Source: Tillus elongatus
Taxonomy: Eukaryota > Arthropoda > Insecta > Coleoptera > Cleridae
NCBI GenBank assembly: GCA_964006375.1
Contig: OZ023270.1
Span: 57,747,288 to 57,811,287, forward strand
DNA length: 64,000 nt
Direction: 5' to 3'
Shown: piece by piece, positions 1 through 14,756 of the stretch
Position numbering within the stretch: position 1 is the first letter of the stretch
Layout: each line of letters begins with the position of its first letter
Notes under the pieces: generated by a model
What the model was told of the DNA's origin: nothing
The model's input: the letters and a program-made list of their open reading frames with translations, nothing else
Database searches by the model: none
Program-made: the position numbers and the translations under genes

Positions 1-80
1 AATTTCGATACATCAACAAATGTTATTTCAATTTCAGGAAGTATTCCCTATACCTAAAACCAGTATTTACTGAGATATTG
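1..80 (-). repeat. Probable distal terminal repeat of a mariner-like element
   Basis: The first ~78 bases are an imperfect reverse complement of 4275-4352. Both contain TTTTAGGTATAG and TTTGTTGATGTATCGAAATT in the same order. The mariner-like pseudogene at 3061-4121 lies between them, so the pair is probably that element's terminal inverted repeats, later pushed apart by the composite repeat at 935-2805. The outer end may lie left of the window. Confidence 0.5.
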
Positions 81-267
81 CGTGTTTTTCAACAAAAAAG
101 GTAATTATATACACAGGAACGAATTGGTGTATTATTTTTGAAACATCTGTACAGAGTTGCCTGTGTAGACTCCTCTCTGATTAATAATTATCTGTTGGAG
201 CATATGAAAAATTATATTACGATTTATGGTAACTACTTCTCAAAACCCAGTACTTATTCCGACCTCG

Positions 268-600
<333 letters not shown>

Positions 601-934
601 AGTTGGTAAAACCGTTCCACAGTTAACATAGACGTAGAGATTTGCGACATCAGAAAAGGTTGTTTTCTTCTCTACAACCGGATTCAATTTTTACAGCATC
701 CACAGTCAAAAGAATTTTCTCGGTGAAGCCACAGAAAAAGTATCTAGTTCTGTATTTAGATCAGATTTTCAATATTTTTTAATTTATTTCATTAATTTCT
801 ATTTCGATTAGTTAATTTTCTTGTATAAAATGTTCTTTTAATAGAAAATTTTCTTATAAATGCATTTAATCAATTTTCTTCGAAGAAACGTTTGTTGCGG
901 ATGTTTGTATGAAAAATTATTCAATTTATGGAAC
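601..934. other. AT-rich stretch, nothing recognised
   Basis: No coding similarity, RNA gene or element end could be seen. The text is AT-rich and resembles diverged repeat sequence. Confidence 0.4.
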
Positions 935-1090
935 ATGTTTTGAACGAAATTGATCGAAAATAAGGTTTTAATTGATTTTCGTGCAAACAAATTATTTTAT
1001 TTTCAATTTTTATTAGAGATTAGGTATATAATTTGGATTTTATGTATTCTTTTTTTTTGTGCATAATGTTATTTTAATAGCGAATTTTCT
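935..1090 (+). repeat. ~150-bp repeat, partner at 2562-2680
   Basis: The text running through AATAAGGTTTTAAT, TTTCGTGCAAA and AGATTAGGTATATAATTTG recurs in the same orientation at 2575-2665. The two copies bracket the composite repeat at 1172-2549, so they may be parts of one larger element or a duplication from a rearrangement. Confidence 0.6.
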
Positions 1091-1171
1091 TCTAGATGAA
1101 TTTAATGAATATTCTTTGAAGAAAGATTTAATAATTTTTGTATGAAAAATTATTCAATCGATGGAACCTTT

Positions 1172-2238
<1,067 letters not shown>

Positions 2239-2239
2239 T

Positions 2240-2549
2240 CGGGATGCAGCAAGTGCGTTATGGTAGCGAATTTTCATTAAATGCTTCAAATTTTGAATCA
2301 ATTTGCTATTAACCTATAAGGTTGACCAGAAAACCAGTTTTTTCGGGAACAATTTAAGTTTACTTTCGGAAATTTTTGTACATTTTCAACAATAAAGTTG
2401 TTTTGATGAAACATGGTACATTGTTTTTACTACATAGGTTATACTGGTAACTAAATTTGATGCCTGCTTTCTTTAAAAAAACACACATATTTGCTATTTA
2501 AAAATATTTTTATGAAAATTCACTGCCATAACGCACTTGCTGCGTCCAG
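2240..2549. mobile_element. MITE with ~35-bp terminal inverted repeats
   Basis: The left end GATGCAGCAAGTGCGTTATG and following bases are reverse-complementary to the right end CATAACGCACTTGCTGCGTC at 2526-2546. The interior is ~240 bp, non-coding and AT-rich. A second full copy with the same ends and interior is at 38157-38458, and single ends recur near 2770-2800, 39355 and 38885-38920. A non-autonomous DNA transposon is the simplest reading; the family is not identified. Confidence 0.7.
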
Positions 2550-2561
2550 AGGTTTTTTTTT

Positions 2562-2805
2562 AAATGAAATTCGTCAAAAATAAGGTTTTAATGAATTTTC
2601 GTGCAAATAAATAATTTTATTTTCAATTTTAATTACAGATTAGGTATATAATTTGAATTTTATGTATGTTTTTGGCAGAATTTTGTGCAAAAAATATTCA
2701 GCCGAATTTGATGCCTGCTTTCATTAAAAAAGATATTTGCTATGAAAAATATGTTTATGAAAATTCACTACCATCACGCACTTGCTGCTTCCAGACTTTT
2801 ATTAT
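2562..2805 (+). repeat. Duplicated repeat pieces with MITE end
   Basis: The first half repeats 950-1050. The second half (2700-2800) repeats the 3' part of the MITE: GAATTTGATGCCTGCTTTC, then the AAAATTCACTACCAT end and GCACTTGCTGC. It is a rearranged fragment. Confidence 0.6.
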
Positions 2806-3060
2806 TATATTTTATTGTTATTATTAACTCTGAAAGAAAGTATTCTTACCAATATACAAAAGCATGGAGTAAAATTATTCCTTAAATAAATATAATAACA
2901 AGAAAAGAAAATTTTTATGAAAAAATTTAACAACTATAAATTAAAGACTATTCGATTAGCGATATTAAAATAAAACTGAAATTGTGATGTGGCAAATCAC
3001 GGAAAATTCTGATAAGAATCATATAACTACACAGAAACAGTGAAAACTAATTAATTCAGT

Positions 3061-4121
3061 GTTCGAAATGACCACCATTTTGCTCAGCGCATCAGTTTAA
3101 GCGAGTTTTAATAGAATAGTTTTTGTTTCGTAATACACTTAAAATAATATGATCAAATACAACACGGATTTTTGCCATCATATCTTCTTTTGTCGACGGT
3201 TGTGTCTGATAAACAAAATTTTTTACATAACCCCGTAAAAAAAAGTCGAGTTATGTTAGATCAGGTGAGCTAGGCGGGAGTGCATTTGACCCTCCATTCC
3301 CAATTTAACGTTCTGGAAAATGTTGTTTAAGAAAAGCGTGAATGTTAGCTGTATGATGAACTGGGGCACCGTCATGCATAAACCACATATGATCACTTAT
3401 GCTAATAAGCAGTTGGTCTAATAGTGGTCCAAGGTCTTCTCTTAGAAGCTGAAGATATCGATGTTCAGTGAGCGGTTCCTCAAAGAAATTACAAACCGAC
3501 AAATGAGGGACCGATGAAAAAATTTCCAATAATTCACCCCCAGACGTTAAGAAACCAACTATTTTGACTAGTCGTGTGAGTGAAGTGAGGGTTTTCAGTA
3601 GAATAGTAGTGAAAGTTATGTCTGTTGACATTTTCCGTTCTTATGAAATGTTGCTTCATCAGTGAACAACACCAAGTTGAAGAATCTTGCATCTCTTTGG
3701 ATTTATTGCTGTGCCCAGTGACAAAATGATAGTCGCCTTTTATAATCATCATTGTACAGTTCTTGTAGAGTTAAATATGGTATCGGTGAAATTTGTTTTT
3801 ATGTAAAATTCTTAAAACAGAGGTCTAACTGATACCAATTTCTCTTGCTTTTTTTCTTGAGCTGATAGGATCTTCTATTACTTTCAAATTTACTACCAAC
3901 TCTTTCTCTCCGTTCAAAACCGGCTTGGTTCTCTCAGTCTTCCTGCATCCTGTGTTCCCCGTTTCGTCAAAACGTCGCATCAGTCTTTCAAAAGCGCTTC
4001 TGTGTGGTTGTCTTCTATTGGGATACTTTTTATGATAGATTCTTGTCGCGGATAAACAGTTTTTGGTACTTGCTCCTAACAAATAATTAATATCAATCAT
4101 TTCTTGTGGAGAGAAGTTCAT
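3061..4121 (-). pseudogene. Mariner-like transposase, decayed
   Basis: Read leftwards from 4121, the first ~98 codons contain an HTH of the type found before insect Tc1/mariner-like transposases, with YPNRRQPHRSAFERLMRRF and DETGN. After frame breaks the catalytic C-terminal part appears at 3305-3480, with WFMHDGAPVHH (the family motif is W-QQDGAPPH). A SSPDLT-LDFF segment follows and the product ends in QNGGHFEH near 3061. At least two frameshifts and a stop after SPDLT break the gene. Likely terminal repeats are at 4273-4373 and 1-80. Inactive; membership of the IS630-Tc1-mariner superfamily is secure, the clade is not. Confidence 0.8.
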
Positions 4122-4272
4122 TTTAGCGTCTTGTTATTTTTCAAATACGAGAAAATAACTATAGTTTGTTTATGTTTGACAAGTAAGTCAATACATTCCT
4201 TATTTTGCATAGTTACGATACACTAATTCATTCCTGTGTATAAATGTATCTTTTTTCTTAAAAAAAAAACAC

Positions 4273-4373
4273 CCAATTTCTCAGTACATATTGGTTTTAG
4301 GTATAGTAATACTTCATTATATTGAAAGAAAATTTGTTGATGTATCGAAATTGATTATAATATATAGGACACC
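4273..4373 (+). repeat. Proximal terminal repeat of the mariner-like element
   Basis: Imperfect inverted partner of bases 1-78, about 150 bp upstream of the transposase start on the minus strand. It ends near ATATAGGACACCCTA, which also resembles AGGGTGTCTTA at 2064 in reverse. Confidence 0.5.
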
Positions 4374-4966
4374 CTATTCGAATGTCTCGAGAAAACTTGA
4401 CAGTTCGCGCATAACTCTCTGTTATTATTTTTGTGGTTTTTTGGGTGATTCTGCTTCTTGTTTTAGTTTTCAGCCACAGTACCCACCCAAGCAACATTTA
4501 AAGTCAAATTGACGTAAAATCGCCCTAACAATAGGTCCGCGACCAACACGCCACAGGTCATTTTCAAGTAAAATTTAAGTGTATTTTACCAATGTGGGGA
4601 ATAAACTAGAAGTAATAGGGAAGTCGATAACAGGTCCAGCAAGGCATTTCGACCAACGCGTTTTAGTTATATTTAGGGCATTTTCATTCTATATTCGGCC
4701 AATGGACCTAATTTATTGGTAAATACGTCCAACGTTATACTTGAATCTGACATCTGGGCGCAAGTGCCGTGAAATCCTTAACAACGAACTGCGCATGTGA
4801 CATTATTTTGTGGGATCTGTAGTTACGCACATACCTATTAACAAACAGTAGATATTAACAACTAGGTATGTCCATCTCTGTTTACAAGTGACAACATGTT
4901 GAATGATTAAAGAAGATACTTAAAATATTTGAATCAATGATAAAGGTAATTCGCACTGTATAAAGG
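4374..4966. other. Intergenic, nothing recognised
   Basis: No protein similarity, RNA gene or element end recognised on either strand. Open frames here are short and composition-driven. Confidence 0.4.
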
Positions 4967-4985
4967 AAAAAACCACTGCGGTTAT

Positions 4986-5045
<60 letters not shown>

Positions 5046-5057
5046 ATAACCGCAGTG

Positions 5058-5063
<6 letters not shown>
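4967..5063. repeat. Inverted repeat with a (TA)n core (hairpin)
   Basis: AAACCACTGCGGTTATGTTT at 4969-4988 is followed by ~25 TA units and then the exact reverse complement, AAACATAACCGCAGTGGTTT, at 5043-5062. The whole 95-base block could fold into one long hairpin. Confidence 0.85.

Positions 5064-5128
<65 letters not shown>
5064..5128. repeat. (TA)n microsatellite beside the hairpin
   Basis: About 32 TA units directly abutting the right arm of the hairpin. Confidence 0.95.
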
Positions 5129-5130
<2 letters not shown>

Positions 5131-5677
5131 TAAAGACTTCCAATTTACTACTAAGACAGAAACGTATTGCAAGTTAATATTAGGTAATAAATTACATTAA
5201 AATAGGTATTTTAGGTACTTGGACTTCGTAGTCAGTTTTCAGTTCAATTTAAGGCACACTTCGACCTAAAAATAACCAATTGTGGAATTGAAACTCAAAA
5301 TTATATTTAAAGATATTTATAGGTAAAATTGAACCAAATTGTTACCAATTTAGTGACTTGTAAGTTAATGACTTTGGAGTAATTTTAATAGTCAAAAATA
5401 GGCTAATTGGGAGCTGCATTCTCAAATTTATAGTGATTATGACAATCAAGCCAACATGTTGGTTAATTATTACTAAATTACAACTTGGTTAGGTTATTTG
5501 GACTTGAGTGCTGGTTAATGTGCCCTAATTTGTTGCTTGGGCAACCTTAGTGTTTGACTCCAGTGTTTTTCATCATCCCTGTATACTGTTTTTAAGGAAT
5601 TCTTTCTGTATTGTTTGACGTTGAAACATGATGGAGTCACTAAGTGAAGATTGTAACCTGTGATGAGCACTGATAAG
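5129..5677. other. AT-rich stretch, nothing recognised
   Basis: Loosely repetitive AT-rich text with recurring GGTAA/TTAGG-like words. No gene is supported. Confidence 0.4.
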
Positions 5678-5831
5678 TACAGTTGGAGAACCCAAATCAC
5701 CACAACACATTTTAAAAGACCTGATGATCGTTTCAGTAATCAAGCTAGCATCATCAGAAGATGAAACATTCTAAATACTTAAAAAACTAACATCAACTTA
5801 TATACCGGATCTTAGGTAAATAGATCGAACT
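5678..5831 (-). repeat. Penelope-like element: left inverted arm
   Basis: This 154-bp block is ~90% identical to the reverse complement of 6949-7102. Shared words include TTGGAGAACCCAAATCACCA, AAAGACCTGA, GATGAAACATTCTAAATACT and TATACCGGATCTTAGGTAAA. Penelope-like elements often carry such terminal repeats in inverted order around the RT frame. Confidence 0.85.
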
Positions 5832-6064
5832 GAGATGGGAAACTAGTCGCAGGCAAATTCCACAGTGTATTGTATTTTATATCGCCGGACAAGGTCTTTG
5901 CACTGTCCCTACTACTTTATCTAAAAAGTGTCCATCTGTAATAGTTTTGAGAAGGTTCAACGACAGCTAAATTAACATAGATTCCTTTGGCGCCAATATC
6001 TGTATATTTATGTTATCTTTAGAACGTGCTGAAACGTGGCAATTTTATTTAACAAAGCAACCGA

Positions 6065-6960
6065 TCAGGTGACTCGTAATTGGCGGTGGTGAAGCGTTCA
6101 TACATATTTTGTTATAACTATATTTCGCAATATATACGCTTTCGAACGCGTTTAGCTGTCCTGGTTTTCTAACATTTTTTATTAATTTCGAATTATCTTT
6201 ATCAGCGTGATGATTATTATTCCAAATATGTCGGGCAACGGAAGACTTATCTACAGTACCGTAACGTAATTGGGATAAGTGTTCTTTGAATCTAATTCGA
6301 ATCGATCTTTTTGTCGTTATTCTTGATAACTAGTACCACTAGAAAGGGTAATTCATTATTAATTTCTAATTCGTGGGTAAATTTTATAGAATCAAATTTA
6401 TTGTTTAATTTGGCAATAAAATCTTCTACTCTGCAAATGTTTGTGTTAAATACCGCGAAAACATCATCCACGTAATGACGCCACACTCTAGGAAAATAAC
6501 CACTTTCACTTTCAAGATCTGTTTCAAATCTGCTCATGAAATTTCTGCAATAAATGGCGATAGTGGATTGCCCATTGCCGTGCCTTGGGTTTGTTGAAAA
6601 AATTCATTGTTGAATTCAAAAATATTTTGTTTGGTGTAAAGGTTTGTTAGAGTTAAATATTCTTTGCGGACATTTTCATTTATGTTATTCATTTTTAGCA
6701 ACTGCTCTAAATACGTTAAAGTTTGCTCCGTGGAAACGCTAGGAAACAATGAGGTTACATCGAATGAAATTAAAACCTCGCCTTCAGTCAATTTAACCTC
6801 TTTAATCTTATTAATAAATTCAAATGAATTTGTTACTGAAAAACTTTTCTGTTTGACAGGTAAGCCTTTAAACTCACCTGTCAACCACTTAGCTAAATTA
6901 TAAGTCGGGGAATCTATAGCCGAAACAATAGGTCTAATTGGATTTCCCGGTTCGATCTCT
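6065..6960 (-). pseudogene. Penelope-like reverse transcriptase/GIY-YIG, internally deleted
   Basis: The reading runs leftwards from ~6960: PIRPIVSAIDSPTYNLAKWL, then LISFDVTSLFPSV (RT motif A), QTQGTAMGNPLSPFIAEI (motif B), WRHYVDDVFAVF (motif C, YVDD intact), and HELEINNELPFL. The frame then breaks near 6300. Beyond it another frame reads EHLSQLRYGTVDKSSVARHI and LNAFESVYIAKY, the C-terminal half of the GIY-YIG endonuclease typical of Penelope-like elements. The RT thumb and the N-terminal half of the nuclease are missing. The polymerase core is well preserved but the element cannot be functional. Confidence 0.9.
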
Positions 6961-7102
6961 TTACCTAAGATCCGGTATATAAGTTGATGTTAGTTTTTTA
7001 AGTATTTAGAATGTTTCATCCTCTGATGCCGCTAACTTGGTTAGTGAAACGATCGTCAGGTCTTTTAAAATCTGTTGTGGTGATTTGGGTTCTCCAAGTG
7101 TA
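6949..7102 (+). repeat. Penelope-like element: right inverted arm
   Basis: Inverted partner of 5678-5831. At 7023-7051 it contains CTGATG, a 7-bp stem (CGCTAAC/GTTAGTG with a TTG loop) and AAACG. This recalls the hammerhead-ribozyme motifs known in Penelope-like terminal repeats but does not fit the strict core. Confidence 0.85.
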
Positions 7103-7261
7103 CTTACATGATGGAGTGTTGCATGCTAACATATTAGTGAAGACACAGACCGTCAAAGGTGCCTCTGATGTTTTACAAAAGTGGACATAATTTTTAAACG
7201 GTTCTGTATAGACCCCAATAACTATAAAATTAAACAATATACAGGGTGTACTAATTAAAAA
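7103..7261. other. Short unassigned gap
   Basis: No gene or repeat recognised. It ends in ACAGGGTGTACTAATTAAAA, a common type of insect element edge. Confidence 0.35.
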
Positions 7262-8330
7262 AAGTAAAGTTTGCATTAAAATCTCCCACAATCGGTAATC
7301 TTCCAGTTACAATCTCAGCTGTGGCACTCATTTGTTCCCAAAATTCATCCTTCGTCATTGTTTTCTCAATCTGACTCGATTGATATACTACCATTACAGT
7401 TGTTTTATCTTTTCTTTCGGTTTGTAGTTCAATAAGCAGTATTTTCTAGGGAATTCCTTTTCACTGTCGTAAAACTATTCGATGCTGTTGCTTCATGATG
7501 ATTCCCACGCCTTATCTTGCTCCCTGGTTTACATACACTCTACTGTATATCAATGTATGCCCATCCTGTCGTGTCTTCTCTCCCTTTCCCTCCATCTGAG
7601 TCTCCCTTATTCCCAAAAAATCCATTTTTGCCTTGTTAAATTCATCAATTTGTTAACGCTCTTCTCAGATTCCAGATTCCGATTCTCCAAACTTGTTCCA
7701 CCACACCTTTTTTTTCCTGTATATCAAACTCATTTCCATATCCATAGTTAAAGTTGTGATTCATGGCCACCTTTGGGGCTTTGTTAATTAGTTTTTTTGA
7801 ATTTTTGGTTTTCTTCAATTTGTCATCCCCTTCCTTTGGAGATCCTCAGCTGATTATTCGTTTAGTAGACGTACACTGATCTCCCATGTTGAAGCTGTTC
7901 ATATTCCGATTTGTCTTCATTGAAACCTTCTTTTGGCTCATAAACTTCATCAAAATATGCCTTTTGCCCATCTTTTCTCTGCTCCTTAAGCACTGGTATA
8001 AGTTGCCTTCTCTCTTTTAATATTTCTCTTTTGTGGTCCTCATCTAACCATATATTCGTTTTTTTCTTTAATTTATGGAGCTGCCTAACGCCCCTGTCTT
8101 ATTATTTCCGGTTATTAATCTCAACTGTTTTGGCCATTTTCTGTGCACATTATATAGTCCGATTCTTTTAACTTCCTCTGGGTCTGTGTTCACGTTAGTA
8201 GCTACTCCCATATCCCGTATTAAATTTATTACCCACTTAATTGTTTCCTATTTGTTGACGTTCTTGTTGTCATCATAAATATACTTATCTATTCTGTAAT
8301 CATTATTAATCGCGAAATGGAAAATGTTTA
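7262..8330 (-). pseudogene. LINE fragment: ORF1-like end plus endonuclease start
   Basis: Read leftwards from ~8300. One frame gives a stretch typical of L1/RTE-like ORF1 C-termini in insects: NTDPEEVKRIGLYNVHRKWP, then NIWLDEDHKREILKERRQL and KEQRKDGQKAYFDEVYEPK. After stops, another frame reads GVGIIMKQQHRIVLRQ and, near 7300, EIVTGRLPIVGDFNANF. The GDFNAN block is the diagnostic motif of the APE-type (EEP) endonuclease of non-LTR retrotransposons. The element is cut off there, so RT is absent. Frames are broken in several places. The exact clade is not clear. Confidence 0.7.
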
Positions 8331-8589
8331 CATACGCTAACATTTTTGTTTAGTAAAATTACCCACCGGTGCAAGGAGGAATCCATAGTGGTTCATCATC
8401 ATAGACATGTCCAAGTGAAATTTTGCTGTGTGCGTTTAAAAGATCATATTTGCAAGAATCTTTTAAGCCATTTTTGATCAAAATCGATTTTTTTGACACT
8501 TTAGCCCGGTGTTTTATCTAATCTATTTTTCTACAATCTAACCTTGTCTAATATTAGAGGAAGATTAGGGGAGAGATAATCAATAGTCA
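8331..8589. other. Unassigned gap between two LINE fragments
   Basis: No coding similarity recognised. It may hold the untranslated end of either neighbouring LINE. Confidence 0.35.
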
Positions 8590-9990
8590 ATATTTTATTT
8601 CGCTACAATTACATTTACAAATGGTTAAGTACGTCAATTATGAAAATAAATACAAAACTTTAAAAACAAATGTAAAAGACAAACTAGAAAACACTTCAAA
8701 CAAACAAGACAAAATAAAAGTTACGTTAATCTCGTTTTTGTGCCACACGGGTATCAGCCAAATATTCTACAATAGACTAGCAGCAATTATCAGTTAGGTA
8801 CAGCTTAAATTTTTTTAAATTTTAATAGTTTTTGGCTTTCCTGTACATCATTCTGCAGAACTCCCTATTTTTAATCAGGTAAACATGAAGAGTAAAGTAA
8901 GACTGCATTGTTAGCCCACCTTTGGCACTATGTATATAATTCAACAACTTATATGGGCGAACCTATGTTACTGTCATTGTTTCTGCCTCTCTGAAAAGCG
9001 CACTACAAGATTGTGTTACTTTCGTACAAAAAAAGCATTCTTATTATTCTTTTTTGCACTATAAAAACTGTTACCACCTCAACTGATTGATCCCAAGTAA
9101 GAATGTTGAAACATATCAAGGAATAAATTTCCAGCTAGTAGATAGTCAGCAGGTTAGCAGTGCTTTGGTGTTAAGGAACTCTGCTAATTGAAATATCAGT
9201 AAATGGGCCTGATTAAGCCTATCACAAAGAACTTCAATGTGTTCTTTCCATGGAAGATGCTGGTCAATAGTTACCCCTAATACTCTCACGCTTGTGGCCT
9301 GAGATACTACAGTGCCACGAAATTCAAGGTCAATTTCATGTATCTGATAGATTCTAAATGCAAGTGTGGTTTTCTAATAATCTATTAGCAACCGGTTGGC
9401 CTCACACCACCTACTAAATCCATTTCAAAACGATTTATCCACCTGGCCAACCTCGTGTGCCTCCGACACTAACACGACCACTGTCGTATCCTCTGCGTAC
9501 ATGAACAATCCGCCACTCTTTAATATGTTTAGGCAGATCATTTATATATAAGAAAAGCATCAACGGGCCCAAAACATTTGCCTGCGGAGTGCCAAGCTTT
9601 ACCTCAAAAGGTCGTGGTTGCACTCCATGCGTGAATGCTACCATTTGTCTGTTTGTGAGAAACTAGAGAATCCAGTTGCAAACAGGGCCCCGAATACCCA
9701 GACACTGACGCTTTTTTCCAAGCATTTGCGGATTTGACCTAAAAAATTAAACATAAAGGCAATTACGCATTGACCTCTGTTGAGTTCGTCGTATATGTAC
9801 TGTACCATATCAACAGCAGCCATTTACGTTGATAGTACATGCCTAAAGCCGTGTTGACACTCTGATATTATATCCCGATCTTCCAACAAATTTTCAAATC
9901 GTACAGACATCAGTTTTTCCATTATTTTGGAAGATACACTTAATATTGACAATTGCCTGTAATTTAAAATATCCTGTTCATCACAGCCTT
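8590..9990 (-). pseudogene. CR1/Jockey-type LINE reverse transcriptase fragment
   Basis: Read leftwards. YRQLSILSVSSKIMEKL and ISECQHGFR (RT fingers) are followed by VAAVDMVQYIYDELNRGQC, then LGTPQANVLGPLMLFLYIND (motif B, normally GVPQGSVLGPLL), a degraded MYA-DTTVVV (motif C) and VRVLGVTIDQHLPWKEHIE (thumb). A poor C-terminal tail runs to ~8730, followed by an AT-rich 3' end. Several frameshifts and stops break it and the catalytic DD is lost. The 5' edge at ~9990 is cut by a hairpin-(TA)n type repeat beginning AGTGAATTTTTGTA. Confidence 0.8.
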
Positions 9991-10600
9991 TTAGTGAATT
10001 TTTGTATAAACAATTTATTAATGAGGAAATCATTTTTCATAACTTTGTTTTGTTGATAACTCTTTACTCGTGAATCGATTCTTCAAATTTGGCGCGCCTA
10101 TATATAATACAATTATGTATTTATGTTGCAAATTTAATGTTGATCCCTTGAAATCTAAAGGCCGAAACTGCCCTTGACAAACTTATATTGACTCATAACT
10201 GTTTGCTTAAATTGTTGTCACAAATCTAAGAATACAGGGTTAAATTCATCATAAAATCTTCAAAGAAGGTTCTCTATTTGCATCACGATAAAACTAACCG
10301 TTTTCGAGAAAAACGCTCTTAGCGATTTGCTGGTGAATACGAAATCACCTAATGCCATTTTCAATATTAATGTTAAAATATGTTCGGTAAATAAGATAAT
10401 ACTTTGTTGTGATTTTACTTGCGAAATAGTCCAGGTTAAATATATAGATGAACGATGATTTTTGAAACCCCGTAACTCCGTTATTTTTGAGTTTTCAAAA
10501 AAATGCTATAAGAACTATAGCTATTGTAACGGTATAAATTGGATAGCTAAACAACTAAGCTAGTTTGAACGTATTTGTGGCTCCTCCTCTGCTTTGCACA
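9991..10600 (+). repeat. Divergent relative of the hairpin repeat family
   Basis: It begins AGTGAATTTTTGTATAAAC and ATTAATGAGGAAATCA, matching the family start, then has an ATAACTCTTTACTCGTGAAT half that resembles the post-(TA)n half of the other copies. The (TA)n and the CCGGGGTCAG block are missing. Non-coding. Confidence 0.5.
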
Positions 10601-12792
<2,192 letters not shown>

Positions 12793-13212
12793 CAATCTGA
12801 GATTAAAAAAATTACATCCTGCACTGTAAAAACTTTACCCTTACACCTAACCCCCTTCAAGTAACTGTACAACCGCCAAATATTTAAATAGGAAATACGG
12901 GCTTGTGATACCTCATTTGAAAGACGTCTTCATTCTCTGTTCAAAAATGCTATGGTTTTAAAATTTATTGCAAGAATTAACAGCAAATAAATAGATTCAT
13001 ATGATTAACGAACTTGGGTACAACATACTAAAGCATTAATAATTATTCACGTTTGATTTTAGATAATGAAAGAGTAAGCAAAAACGACTTCAGTGTTATT
13101 TTTGGACGGCATTACTTATCAAAAAGACACAAGAGTTATTAACTTTCTTCAAAGTTGGCAATGTTAATTTTGTTTAAAACGCCTTAGCAACTGTCTGTAT
13201 TATTGTAACAGC
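12793..13212. other. AT-rich gap, nothing recognised
   Basis: No gene or repeat recognised. It probably includes the 5' flank of the following mariner-like element. Confidence 0.35.
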
Positions 13213-14000
13213 ATGACAGTATCTGATACCAAACTGGATGTAATGCTGGAGTTTGAGGAAAACTCACACACTTCGAATCGACAAGCAGCCACACAATTGG
13301 ATGTTAGCCATTCATTGATTATTGAAATATTCAAAGGAAATAAAATACATCTCTATTGATTGATATAAACTCAGTAGCTCATTAAAGATAAATTTGACAG
13401 AAGATCGCCTATTATTGAGCAAATCATGGAAATTCCAGATAACAATGTTATCCAACTAGTATATATTTCACTGCTCGTCTAAATACAATCCACACTGGAT
13501 TAGAGAAAAACATACGCAATACCCTAAAATGGTTAATGTTTGGGTAGGAATAGTTAGAAACCATGTCATTGGTCCCCTTTTAATTGATGGCAATTTGAAT
13601 GGAGATAATTATTTTGCACTGCTCCAAAATAAGTTGGTGCCAACTATGGAAAACCTATATCCTGATCGAGCAAACACAAAAGTTTCAGCGAATGAGATAT
13701 GGATACAGCAGGATGGAGCACTAGCACATTACCAAATCAATGTACGGCAGGACCTTGATTTAATATTTCCAAATGGGTTGATAGGAAGAAGGGGATCGTT
13801 AGAATGGCCAGCATTATCACCCGATCTATGGGATCATGGAGATGTGTGAAAAGTATGGTACACAAAACTAAAGACGCCATTTAACTGACTTAGGAAGAAA
13901 AATAATGCTTGGTATTAGGTCGGTCATGACTTAGATATTGATTAACGTTAGAACATATTTTTATTTGCGACTGCCAAGACATTAAAGGCATTTTGAACAT
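13213..14000 (+). pseudogene. Mariner-like (DDE) transposase, decayed
   Basis: From the ATG at 13213 the first ~45 codons read MTVSDTKLDVMLEFEENSHT and RQAATQLDVSHSLI, an HTH start. A stop and deleted middle follow. From 13505 the catalytic domain is open: NPHWIREKHTQYPKMVNVWV, VIGPLLIDGNLNGDNYF, EIWIQQDGALAHYQINVRQ (second catalytic Asp in QQDGA) and IGRRGSLEWPALSPDL. The frame then shifts but continues to LPRH-RHFEHLIH at ~13995. The D-box region before position 13440 is badly eroded. Tc1/mariner superfamily; inactive. Confidence 0.8.
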
Positions 14001-14351
14001 CTCATACATTAGGATTTATGCGTTTTTTTATTTATTTTTTCCTCATTGTCAAGAATGAAACGCAAATTAATAACATTTGTACTTAGCTTCATTTTTTAAT
14101 GAATTTTCATTAAGAAGGGTTGAAATTGGGTTACAGGATGCCATTTTTAAATCTAAAATTGACGTGGTTCAGAATTTTTTATAGATATGCACAATAATTG
14201 AGACACAAAATAGATTTCATTTGCCTCACTATATACTTTTTATGTTTCATGTAGATAATGCCACATATATAATATAAATAATATATCTGTAAAGTTAAAA
14301 ACTTTAAATTAAAAAATAAATGTGCCTATTAAATTCAAATACCAAAACTTC
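14001..14351. other. AT-rich gap, nothing recognised
   Basis: No coding or RNA feature seen. It includes TTAATGAATTTTCATTAAGAA near 14097, a weak match to the hairpin-repeat start. Confidence 0.35.
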
Positions 14352-14756
14352 TGTTGGAGCGGTTACTGGTGCCAACAATAGTGTCACAGCGAACACTCTG
14401 GAATGACATTTCTAGAATACACCAGAAGTGACAGGTGTAGAATAGTGTAGAACATCTAGAACCTCTATAGACAAGTATAAATAGACGAGCGGTGCGCAGA
14501 ACAAGTTAGTTCAGTATTGAATAAGGTGGTGTAGAAAAGTGATCATTGAGTATAAAGCGAGTTAACAGTAAGTGTTGGTGTATAAGAAGCGACCACAGAA
14601 GGCCATAGTGGAATATAGTTCTATGGACATTTAATAATAGAGAAGAGACATATTTTAGTTGACACTGGTGTTGGAAAATAGTTGGTAATAATAAATAGTA
14701 GTTTGAAAAGCTGTGTTTTGTTAGTAAACAAATCCAGAACCCCGTGGAACGTAACA
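14352..14756 (+). mobile_element. Solo LTR candidate (405 bp)
   Basis: The block starts TGTTGGAGCGG and ends GAACGTAACA (TG...CA). Inside are a TATA box, TATAAATA at 14476-14483, an arthropod-style initiator TTCAGT ~30 bases downstream at 14510, and an AATAAATA polyadenylation signal at 14690, in the order expected for an LTR. Base composition is less AT-rich than the flanks. No matching second LTR, PBS or gag/pol lies nearby, and I do not see a clear target duplication. Confidence 0.55.
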
